8,747 nucleotides of DNA from Syntrophorhabdaceae bacterium. Its GTDB lineage: Bacteria; Desulfobacterota; Syntrophorhabdia; Syntrophorhabdales; Syntrophorhabdaceae. The notes beneath the pieces are model-generated. The model ran no database searches. It had not been told where the DNA came from and was given only the letters and a program-made list of their open reading frames with translations. The position numbers were made by a program, and so were the translations under genes. The stretch covers positions 1 to 8,747 of the forward strand of contig JAOAHW010000191.1 in the NCBI GenBank assembly GCA_026415015.1, in the 5' to 3' direction. This document shows, one piece after another, positions 1 through 6,130 of this stretch (positions within the stretch are counted from its first letter, which is position 1; each line of letters opens with the position of its first letter).

Positions 1-35
1 GCTCGTCGGCAGCGTCAGATGTGTATAAGAGACAG
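1..35 (+). other. Illumina Nextera (Tn5) adapter left at contig end
   Basis: Bases 3-35 match the Nextera read-1 transposase adapter, and bases 17-35 are the 19-bp Tn5 mosaic end AGATGTGTATAAGAGACAG. This is library-preparation sequence, not genome. It supplies a spurious GTG (base 21) that opens the livF frame 15 codons too early, so anything predicted upstream of base 36 is an artefact. Confidence 0.97.
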
Positions 36-78
36 CCAGGATGCATTCCTCGGGGGGAGCGATGTATGCTTGATGTAG
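36..78 (+). CDS. livG: LivG-like ABC ATPase, 3' end only
   Basis: The frame beginning CAG at 37 reads QDAFLGGSDVCLM and stops at TAG 76-78. A D-A-(Y/F)-L-G ending is typical of the extreme C-terminus of LivG, the companion ATPase normally encoded just before livF. The reading overlaps the livF start by 13 bases, a common arrangement for translationally coupled livG-livF pairs. Everything upstream is lost because the contig begins with adapter. The identification rests on about 13 residues plus gene order, so it is tentative. Confidence 0.5.
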
Positions 79-755
79 CCAGTATCCATACATATTATGG
101 TTTAAGCCATATACTATTTGATGTATCCCTGAAGGTTGACAAAGGAGAGGTTGTGGGCCTGTTAGGTAGAAATGGTGCAGGAAAGAGCACAACCATGCGT
201 AGTATTATGGGACTAACTCCTCCGAGGGAGGGTAAGATAATATTTAAAGGGGAGGATATAACAGGCGAAAAACCCTTTAAGCTATTCAGAAAGGGGATTG
301 GTTATGTCCCTGATGATAGAAGGGTTTTTGCAGATCTCTCAGTAGATGATAACCTTGAAATAGTCTATCAGAGAGACAGCAAATGGTCAAAACAGAGGGT
401 ATATGAATTGTTTCCTGCCCTTGAAGAGATCAAGTCAAGGAGGGCAGGAAATCTAAGTGGTGGTGAACAGCAGATGCTCACCATTGCCAGGGCACTTATG
501 GGATCTCCTGAGCTACTTTTACTTGATGAGCCCACAGAAGGCCTTGCACCCCTCATTGTGAGAGACCTGGAGGAACAGATACTTAAGCTCAAGAAGGCAG
601 GTATAAGTATACTCCTTTCAGAACAGAATATAAAATCAGCCCTCAAGCTCATAGACAGGGCATACATCATTGACAATGGCAGGATTCGATATGAGGGGAC
701 AGCCTCTGAACTCGATGCCAATGAAGAGGTAAAAAAGAGATACCTCATGGTATGA
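66..755 (+). CDS. livF: Branched-chain amino acid ABC transporter ATP-binding protein LivF
   Basis: Cytoplasmic ATPase that, with LivG, powers uptake of Leu/Ile/Val or related amides through the LivH/LivM membrane subunits. The protein is 229 residues, normal for LivF. Walker A GRNGAGKST lies at about 34-42, signature LSGGEQQ at about 130-136, Walker B LLLLDEPTEGLAP at about 150-162, and the family's SEQN in place of the H-loop at about 185-188. The position that is usually Glu in LivF (VPEGRR) is Asp here (VPDDRR, about 81-86). The ATG at 66 was chosen because GGAG at 56-59 sits 6 bases upstream and because the longer frame begins inside adapter sequence. Substrate cannot be read from the ATPase, and no permease or binding-protein gene is visible. 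Confidence 0.93.
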   Translation: MLDVASIHTYYGLSHILFDVSLKVDKGEVVGLLGRNGAGKSTTMRSIMGLTPPREGKIIFKGEDITGEKPFKLFRKGIGYVPDDRRVFADLSVDDNLEIVYQRDSKWSKQRVYELFPALEEIKSRRAGNLSGGEQQMLTIARALMGSPELLLLDEPTEGLAPLIVRDLEEQILKLKKAGISILLSEQNIKSALKLIDRAYIIDNGRIRYEGTASELDANEEVKKRYLMV

Positions 756-795
756 TAAACCCCACTCAAAGGCATTGAAAACCACTTTAGACAGC

Positions 796-824
796 TTTAT
801 TTATTAAGGACACATGCATATAAT
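796..824 (+). promoter_or_regulatory. Candidate sigma-70 promoter for the cytochrome operon
   Basis: A perfect TATAAT lies at 819-824, preceded at 17 bp by TTTATT (796-801), a poor -35 match (3 of 6). Transcription would start near 831, giving a leader of about 40 bases before the ATG at 870. It lies in the only sizeable gap (756-869) between livF and the cytochrome gene. I see no convincing hairpin terminator after livF, so read-through from livF is also possible. Confidence 0.4.
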
Positions 825-869
825 TGAGCGGAACCCTGGGTTTTGTTTTAACGGATAGATAATTTTTTT

Positions 870-2540
870 ATGAATATACTGTTATCCATATTAATCATCC
901 TATGCCCTCTTCTTTTACATGCATCTATACCTAATGAGGACTGCCTTGGGTGTCATGAAAAATTCGCAGAATTCAAGCACGGCAACACAAACTGTTCTCA
1001 GTGCCACAATGATATATCCTCCCTGCCCCATGAAGATAAACTAAAAAGACCTCTCTGTAATACCTGCCATGGCCCTGTAGTGGAAAAATATAAAAAAAGC
1101 ATCCACAGCAAGAAAAATCTCTCCTGCAAAGACTGCCATAACACCCATTTTACTTCAAAAGACAAAAAAAACTGCTTGTCTTGTCATAAAGACATCACCC
1201 ATAAAAGGCTACCTGCAGCAGAAAGGCACTTAAAATATATGGATTGCCTTGTGTGCCACGGCAAGACCCATCAAGGCGAGATGCTCATTGATATAAATAC
1301 AGGAAAAAAGGATATAGTAAAAAAGGAGGCTATAGACCGTGATAGAAACGGGCTTATAGACCATATTGAGTGGGACAACCTCCAATCTATTCTGAAAAAG
1401 GAGCTAAAGGGAAAAGAAGAGATAAAAAAACACTATTTAGTAAAGATAGAGGATAGCCATCTAATCACAAAGACACCTGTGACATGCAAAAGCTGTCATA
1501 ATGAAAAAACTGTATTTAAAAAGGCAAGGTTGACAGTAAAAGGCAAGATAGCCTTAAGTATCCCTGTTGATATAAATATATTTATCCCTGAATTACCCTC
1601 TATAGAGGATTATAGACATACTGTACACGGGAAAAAAGGCATAAGGTGTGCTGACTGCCACATCTCAGAAGAGGCAATAAGTGATGATACATGTATCAAA
1701 TGCCATAAAAGCATATATGGAATATACAAGGATACAGCCCATTCTGAAAAGGGTGCAACCCAGTGTACTGACTGTCATAACCCTCATCATGTAAAATCCT
1801 ATAAAGATTTAAATGTATATGAAAGGGTAAATATCTGTGTCCGATGCCACAGAGACTATCTGGGAAAGCACAAATGGCTGCCAAACACAATCCTCCATTT
1901 CCGATACCTTGAATGCACCTCCTGCCATAGCCCCGGGTCTAAAAAAAGCATGCTCTTCAGCTTTGTGGTTAGAGATGACGATAGAACAAGACCCCTTCAA
2001 TACCACGACCTTGAAAGGGTATTCGGGAAAGATGTGAAGATGGCTGATATGATAGACACAAACAGAGATGGTATGGTCTTATATGACGAGCTCATAGATT
2101 TTTTTAATGAAGCTAAAAAGAGGCTCAACAGGGAACTTTTTATAAAAAGCTCTATAATTGTAACAAATCCATATCATAACTATTCTCAAAAGAACCTCAA
2201 GAACAAGGTATGCAATGAATGTCATTCAGAGGATGCGCCTTTTTATGAATCCATGCTCATATCGGTCCCTGAGAAGACAAATGTGGTCTATATGCCTATT
2301 AAAAAAACAGTCCTCTCTGCCTTTCCCACATCTATTTTTATTGACATGTGCCTTCTGGGAGAGGGTAAGATAAGACCCAGAGAGATAAGTGCTATAATAA
2401 AGGCAAACTGGAAAGACAAACCCCGTCTCATAGATGAACTCGGTTTTAAACTCATTGATTTTATAGGCATAACCATAGCGCTTATTATACTGGCAGGCAT
2501 TGCTATCCATATTATACTGAGGATTGTGGTGAAAAAATGA
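870..2540 (+). CDS. Membrane-anchored 13-heme c-type cytochrome with two EF-hand loops
   Basis: Predicted periplasmic electron carrier, 556 residues. A hydrophobic export signal spans about 1-18, although its short n-region has no Lys or Arg. Thirteen CXXCH heme sites start at residues 25, 42, 63, 86, 102, 126, 206, 260, 275, 299, 323, 349 and 448. A C-terminal transmembrane helix at about 529-552, followed by VVKK, should tether it to the inner membrane. Canonical calcium loops sit at 156-167 (DRDRNGLIDHIE) and 396-407 (DTNRDGMVLYDE). The protein is an internal duplication: hemes 2-7 plus the first EF-hand correspond to hemes 8-13 plus the second, with heme 1 extra. No in-frame start exists upstream (TAA at 849-851). 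The ribosome site is weak (GGAT about 13 bases before the ATG, then seven Ts). The 4-bp ATGA overlap with the next gene suggests coupling to that cytochrome b. Donor and acceptor are unknown. I do not recognise a named family beyond multiheme cytochrome c. Confidence 0.92.
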   Translation: MNILLSILIILCPLLLHASIPNEDCLGCHEKFAEFKHGNTNCSQCHNDISSLPHEDKLKRPLCNTCHGPVVEKYKKSIHSKKNLSCKDCHNTHFTSKDKKNCLSCHKDITHKRLPAAERHLKYMDCLVCHGKTHQGEMLIDINTGKKDIVKKEAIDRDRNGLIDHIEWDNLQSILKKELKGKEEIKKHYLVKIEDSHLITKTPVTCKSCHNEKTVFKKARLTVKGKIALSIPVDINIFIPELPSIEDYRHTVHGKKGIRCADCHISEEAISDDTCIKCHKSIYGIYKDTAHSEKGATQCTDCHNPHHVKSYKDLNVYERVNICVRCHRDYLGKHKWLPNTILHFRYLECTSCHSPGSKKSMLFSFVVRDDDRTRPLQYHDLERVFGKDVKMADMIDTNRDGMVLYDELIDFFNEAKKRLNRELFIKSSIIVTNPYHNYSQKNLKNKVCNECHSEDAPFYESMLISVPEKTNVVYMPIKKTVLSAFPTSIFIDMCLLGEGKIRPREISAIIKANWKDKPRLIDELGFKLIDFIGITIALIILAGIAIHIILRIVVKK

Positions 2541-3145
2541 GTAAAATCTATCTACACCCTTTACCGATTAGGATCTGGCATTGGTTGAATGCCTTTATAA
2601 TATTTGTCCTTATAATCACAGGGCTCCAGTTGAGGGTACCCTCTTTACAGATACTATCTGACTACAGGGCTGTTGTCCTTATCCATAAGTATTTTGGCTA
2701 TGCCATGTGTCTGTCCTTTATCTTCTGGCTTATCTATTATCTTGTAACAGGGGGGATAAAAAAACACTATCTCATCAGAATAAAAGATATAAAGGCTATG
2801 CCAAGCCAGTTTATATATTATTCTTTCAACATCTTTAAAGGCAGAAAAAACCCCTTTACCCCATCCCCTAACAATAAGTTTAATCCCCTCCAGAAGCTTG
2901 CCTATTCATCTGTAATGTTTATTTTTACGCCTATTATTGCTATTACAGGCATTATGTTCAGTGATATACTCATGTTTTTCTCGTGGATAGAGGCCATAGG
3001 AGGGATACGGGTCCTCGATGCCATCCATGTGGCAGTAGCCTATATATTTGTATTCTATCTCCTTGTCCATCTCTACATGGCCACCCTCGGCAAGAGATTT
3101 TATACCCATATAAAGGCAATGATAACTGGGTATGAAAAAGAATGA
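2537..3145 (+). CDS. Diheme cytochrome b, FdnI/HydC-like quinone-interacting subunit
   Basis: Integral inner-membrane protein of 202 residues with four hydrophobic helices (about 15-33, 45-71, 121-147 and 160-184). Likely heme b ligands are H15 (in WHW), H50 (in IHKYFG), H164 and H178. The last two are 14 residues apart, as are the helix-4 ligands of E. coli FdnI (H155/H169), and the NPLQKLAY segment (116-123) resembles the conserved loop before helix 3 of that family. Members pass electrons between menaquinone/ubiquinone and a periplasmic redox partner. The partner here is presumably the 13-heme cytochrome, whose stop codon overlaps this start (ATGA). In Geobacter CbcL, similar c and b domains are fused in one chain. 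Direction of electron flow cannot be decided from sequence. Confidence 0.88.
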   Translation: MSKIYLHPLPIRIWHWLNAFIIFVLIITGLQLRVPSLQILSDYRAVVLIHKYFGYAMCLSFIFWLIYYLVTGGIKKHYLIRIKDIKAMPSQFIYYSFNIFKGRKNPFTPSPNNKFNPLQKLAYSSVMFIFTPIIAITGIMFSDILMFFSWIEAIGGIRVLDAIHVAVAYIFVFYLLVHLYMATLGKRFYTHIKAMITGYEKE

Positions 3146-3154
3146 TAGACCAAA

Positions 3155-3568
3155 ATGGAGATAAAGATAAAAAGGTTAACAACACAGCAGGAAAGAGAAA
3201 AAGATAACCCCTTTGAAAAGATACACAGATACATAGTAACAGAAAACAACAAATCCTTTATAATCCTCTATAAAAGTGGCCCCCATGGCCACTCTCTGTG
3301 TTTAGAAGGCCAAAAAGGCATCCTATACTCAGATACAGAAAAAAACGAGGTAAGAAGACAGGTCATCTCTTTAGGGATTGACTGTGGCTTAAGATATGAA
3401 TCTGATGAACCTGTGGATGGTCTCTCACCCCTGGCACTTCGAGGGGTTGTTTTTGCAGAGAAGACTCATGAGCAAAGGGAGATTGTCCTATCAGAAGACC
3501 CTTGTGTTATCCCCAAAGGTAAAGGTTATATCCTGTCAATAGAGGGTGAGGTAAAAGGGTTTTTTTGA
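3155..3568 (+). CDS. Unrecognised 137-residue soluble protein in the cytochrome operon
   Basis: I do not recognise this protein. It is charged, lacks a signal peptide, transmembrane segment or CXXCH motif, and should be cytoplasmic. It has two isolated cysteines (about 49 and 76) and a third in DPCVIPKGKGY near the C-terminus, not arranged as a metal-binding cluster. It begins 9 bases after the cytochrome b stop, on the same strand, so it is probably co-transcribed. An in-frame TAG at 3146-3148 rules out a longer version. ATG 3155 is the only Met codon in the frame, and no good Shine-Dalgarno precedes it, so coupling to the upstream gene is likely. Codon use resembles its neighbours, which supports a real gene. 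A role in maturation or regulation of the cytochrome pair is a guess from position only. Confidence 0.7.
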   Translation: MEIKIKRLTTQQEREKDNPFEKIHRYIVTENNKSFIILYKSGPHGHSLCLEGQKGILYSDTEKNEVRRQVISLGIDCGLRYESDEPVDGLSPLALRGVVFAEKTHEQREIVLSEDPCVIPKGKGYILSIEGEVKGFF

Positions 3569-3594
3569 TGTGGAATCTGCAGAGATAAAACCCT
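3556..3594. terminator. Inverted repeat at the convergent gene junction, possible weak terminator
   Basis: AGGGTTTT (3556-3563) and AAAACCCT (3587-3594) are a perfect 8-bp inverted repeat separated by 23 bases, spanning the end of the plus-strand gene and most of the 36-bp gap before the minus-strand operon's last stop. The loop is long and the stem AT-rich. Read on the minus strand the distal arm is followed by only a few Ts. It may end transcription in one or both directions, but it is not a classic intrinsic terminator. Confidence 0.25.
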
Positions 3595-3604
3595 ATGAGG
3601 ATAT

Positions 3605-4057
3605 TCACCTTTCCTGAAGTATGGATATGGCAAACTCAAAGCCATCAACAAGGGCAAGAAAAGATGCCATATTTATGTTCTCTGCGGTCTCCTGGACACT
3701 CCATAGGTTTTTGCCATCGCTAAAGATAATAGATACATCTACCCTTGCCGATGTCCCTGATTTTGCATCATTGACCTTTGCTGAGAAATCAACGAGCTTG
3801 ATCCTCTCTATCATGGGGAATATGGAGGCAAGGGATTTCTTCAATACATTGGCCAGGGCATCTACAGGCCCTACGCCTGTAGATGCCTCATGGGTCTCGC
3901 TGTCTTCTGTCCTTATCTTTACTGTTGCCTCAGGTCTTATCCCGTCATCAATGAGCCTGTATGTCCCCACTACTTCAAAGGGTCTTTTATAGCCATCAAG
4001 GGAACGGAGTATATTAAGCTCTTTTGTGGCGTTCCTTATATTAAGCAGTCTATCCAC
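3605..4057 (-). CDS. Free-standing LeuA-type allosteric (dimerisation) domain protein
   Basis: A 150-residue protein made almost entirely of the regulatory domain normally found at the C-terminus of 2-isopropylmalate and citramalate synthases. It aligns along its length with the C-terminus of the adjacent CimA: FEVVGTY (27-33) with FELIGFK, ASTGVGPVDAL (58-68) with ASGTGPVNAL, IKLVDF (86-91) with MDLVDY, and ENINMASFLALVDGF (126-140) with ENIIEASWQALVDGI. CimA's WGTVGVSEN is WSVQETAEN here, so part of the effector/dimer region has diverged. There is no TIM-barrel catalytic domain. The start is GTG (4057-4055), 7 bases after the cimA stop, with AAGGAGG inside the cimA end about 12 bases upstream. 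It is likely co-translated with CimA. It may pair with CimA or another synthase to set feedback by isoleucine or leucine, an inference from homology and position. Confidence 0.85.
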   Translation of the reverse strand: MDRLLNIRNATKELNILRSLDGYKRPFEVVGTYRLIDDGIRPEATVKIRTEDSETHEASTGVGPVDALANVLKKSLASIFPMIERIKLVDFSAKVNDAKSGTSARVDVSIIFSDGKNLWSVQETAENINMASFLALVDGFEFAISILQER

Positions 4058-4064
4058 TTTTTTT

Positions 4065-5636
4065 CTAAGCCTCCTTCTCTTCCTCTATGAGAAGTTTATA
4101 ATCTATACCATCCACAAGGGCCTGCCAGCTTGCCTCTATTATGTTCTCTGAAACACCCACTGTCCCCCAGTTACGCTGACCATCACTATTCTCTATAAGG
4201 ACTCTTGTTACTGCCCTTGTCCCATCCTTTGTAGATAACACCCTTACCTTATAATCTACAAGGTCCATGGTCTTTAAGGGGGGATAAAATTTTTCAAGGG
4301 CCTTCCTCAACGCATTATCAAGGGCATTCACAGGCCCTGTCCCTGATGCAGCAGTATGCTCTATCCTGTCATCGACCTTAACCATTATTGTTGCCTCAGA
4401 AACAGGCGGATTTTTCTCGTTTTTTTCCACTATAACCTTAAAACCTATAAGCTCAAAATACCTCCTGTGGAGACCCAATGTCTTTTTTATGAGGAGTTCA
4501 AGGGAACCGTCCGCACCCTCAAACTGGTATCCGAACATCTCGAGTTCTTTAATCTTTTTAATAATATCCCTTGCCGCCTTTTTTTCCTTTTCTAAATCAA
4601 TGTTGAACTCCTTTGCCTTATAAAGGATACTGCTCTCACCTGACAGGTCAGATACAAGGACCCTCTGGCTGTTACCAACAATGGCAGGGTCAATATGCTC
4701 ATAGGTCTCGGGGTTTTTCCTTATTGCACTCACATGTATCCCCCCTTTGTGGGCAAATGCACTCTCTCCCACATAGGGCCTGTGTTTATCAGGGATGAGG
4801 TTTGCCATCTCATCTACAAAAAGACTAAGCTCCCTTAACTGAAAAAGCCTATTCTTTTCTATCCCATCATGTCCCATCTTGAGTATCACATTGGGTATTA
4901 TAGAACAGAGGTTTGCATTACCACACCTCTCGCCATAACCATTTATCGTCCCCTGGACATGACAGCACCCTCCTTTTATAGCCATGAGGGAGTTGGCAAC
5001 GGCATTTTCTGTATCATTGTGGGTGTGTATACCGAACTTTATATCTAAGGACTTCACTACTTCCTTTACTATCTCAAATACCTCAAAAGGCATACTACCG
5101 CCATTGGTATCGCATAGCACGATGAGGTCTGCCCCTGAATTATAGGCAGCCCTCAATACGTCCATGGCATAAGCCCTGTTTTTCTTATATCCGTCAAAAA
5201 AGTGCTCTGCATCAAAGAATACGGTCTTACCCAGACTCTTGAGATAACTGATAGTCCTGTCTATCATCTTCAGGTTCGTATCCAACTTCACCCTCAGGGC
5301 ATCTTTCACATGGAGGTCCCAGGTTTTACCCACTATGGTTACGTATTCAGTCTCTGCCTCAAGGACTGCCTTTATTATCTCGTCATCCTCTGGCCTTGAA
5401 TGGGCCTTTACTGTGCTGCTGAAGGCAGTAATCTTTGTATTTTTCAGATTGAGACTCTTCACCTCCTTGAAGTATTGGAGGTCCTTCGGGTTTGAACCAG
5501 GCCAGCCACCTTCTACATAATGCATGCCAAATTCATCGAGTTTCTCTGTTATCCTTAACTTATCGTTTAAAGAAAAGGATATATCCTCTGATTGGGCACC
5601 ATCCCTTAAGGTAGTATCATAAAATTCTACCCTCAC
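4065..5636 (-). CDS. cimA: (R)-citramalate synthase CimA
   Basis: Condenses pyruvate with acetyl-CoA to (R)-citramalate, the first step of the threonine-independent isoleucine pathway, in the cytoplasm. The 523-residue length fits the long bacterial CimA class. The N-terminal HMGL-like TIM barrel has DTTLRDGAQ (7-15), the metal-binding HTHND (204-208) and GYGERCGN (233-240). A linker follows, and a LeuA allosteric domain spans about 387-515 (SGTGPVNAL at 431-439, WGTVGVSEN at 490-498). The overall pattern, including YVEGGWPGSNPKD near 40-52, matches CimA rather than LeuA; homocitrate synthase is a less likely alternative. The start is GTG at 5636-5634, overlapping the lysC stop in a GTGA junction, with a purine-rich GGGAGGAG just upstream. 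The lysC overlap implies translational coupling. Feedback inhibition, usually by isoleucine, would act through the C-terminal domain, and a second copy of that domain is encoded immediately downstream. Confidence 0.93.
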   Translation of the reverse strand: MRVEFYDTTLRDGAQSEDISFSLNDKLRITEKLDEFGMHYVEGGWPGSNPKDLQYFKEVKSLNLKNTKITAFSSTVKAHSRPEDDEIIKAVLEAETEYVTIVGKTWDLHVKDALRVKLDTNLKMIDRTISYLKSLGKTVFFDAEHFFDGYKKNRAYAMDVLRAAYNSGADLIVLCDTNGGSMPFEVFEIVKEVVKSLDIKFGIHTHNDTENAVANSLMAIKGGCCHVQGTINGYGERCGNANLCSIIPNVILKMGHDGIEKNRLFQLRELSLFVDEMANLIPDKHRPYVGESAFAHKGGIHVSAIRKNPETYEHIDPAIVGNSQRVLVSDLSGESSILYKAKEFNIDLEKEKKAARDIIKKIKELEMFGYQFEGADGSLELLIKKTLGLHRRYFELIGFKVIVEKNEKNPPVSEATIMVKVDDRIEHTAASGTGPVNALDNALRKALEKFYPPLKTMDLVDYKVRVLSTKDGTRAVTRVLIENSDGQRNWGTVGVSENIIEASWQALVDGIDYKLLIEEEKEA

Positions 5637-6130
5637 TTCTCCTCCCTTACCTCTTCTGCATCAAGGCCAAAACCACTATGGAGGGCACGGACTGCAAGTT
5701 CTCCATATTTTGCCTCTATGACACAGGATATCTTTATCTCAGAGGTAGTAATGGCCTCTATGTTTATCCCCTCCTTTGCAAGGATTGAAAACATCTTCGA
5801 TGCAACCCCAGCATGGGACCTCATACCAAGACCAACTATAGACACCTTTGCAATATTTTCATCTAAAATGACCTTCTCTGCCCCTAATTTTTTTGCCACC
5901 TCTTCCATTATACTATAGGCCTTTCGTGCATCTGCCTTTGCCACTGTAAAGGTTATATCTGTGTAATTATCTTTGCTCACATTCTGGACTATTATGTCCA
6001 CTACTATATTCTCATCTGAAAGGGCTGAAAATACCTGTGAGGCTGTGCCAGGTCTATCAGGAACCCTGTTTATGGTGATCTTTGCCTCATTTTTATTATA
6101 TGTAATACCTGTAATCTTCATCTGTTCCAT
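5633..6130 (-). CDS. Putative aspartokinase beta subunit from an internal lysC start
   Basis: The same frame as lysC can be re-initiated at ATG 6130-6128, Met246 of LysC, giving a 165-residue product containing only the two ACT regulatory domains. AAGGAGG sits 8 bases upstream, a better site than most gene starts in this window. In Bacillus subtilis aspartokinase II and Corynebacterium LysC, an in-frame internal start at nearly the same codon makes the beta subunit (about 160-170 residues) of an alpha2beta2 enzyme. Here this is inferred from position and the ribosome-binding site; no expression evidence is available. Confidence 0.55.
   Translation of the reverse strand: MEQMKITGITYNKNEAKITINRVPDRPGTASQVFSALSDENIVVDIIVQNVSKDNYTDITFTVAKADARKAYSIMEEVAKKLGAEKVILDENIAKVSIVGLGMRSHAGVASKMFSILAKEGINIEAITTSEIKISCVIEAKYGELAVRALHSGFGLDAEEVREEK

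Noticed and set aside
17..35. Tn5 mosaic end as a natural transposon boundary
   Set aside because: It is preceded by the synthetic Nextera read-1 primer sequence and lies at the contig edge, so it is a library artefact.
368..775. 135-residue minus-strand frame opposite livF
   Set aside because: It is serine-rich, low in recognisable motifs and fully antisense to a gene with intact ABC motifs: a codon-bias shadow.
832..842. AACCCTGGGTT palindrome before the cytochrome gene as a hairpin or terminator
   Set aside because: Its arms are separated by one base, so no stable hairpin can form. It could at most be a protein-binding site, with no supporting second copy.
3621..3992. 123-residue plus-strand frame opposite the LeuA-domain gene
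   Set aside because: It is antisense to a protein that aligns well with the CimA C-terminus, and has no family resemblance of its own.
4057..4067. Frameshift or stop splitting one cimA gene into two pieces
   Set aside because: CimA already has a complete LeuA domain before its TAG. The downstream gene repeats that domain rather than continuing it, and has its own start and SD.
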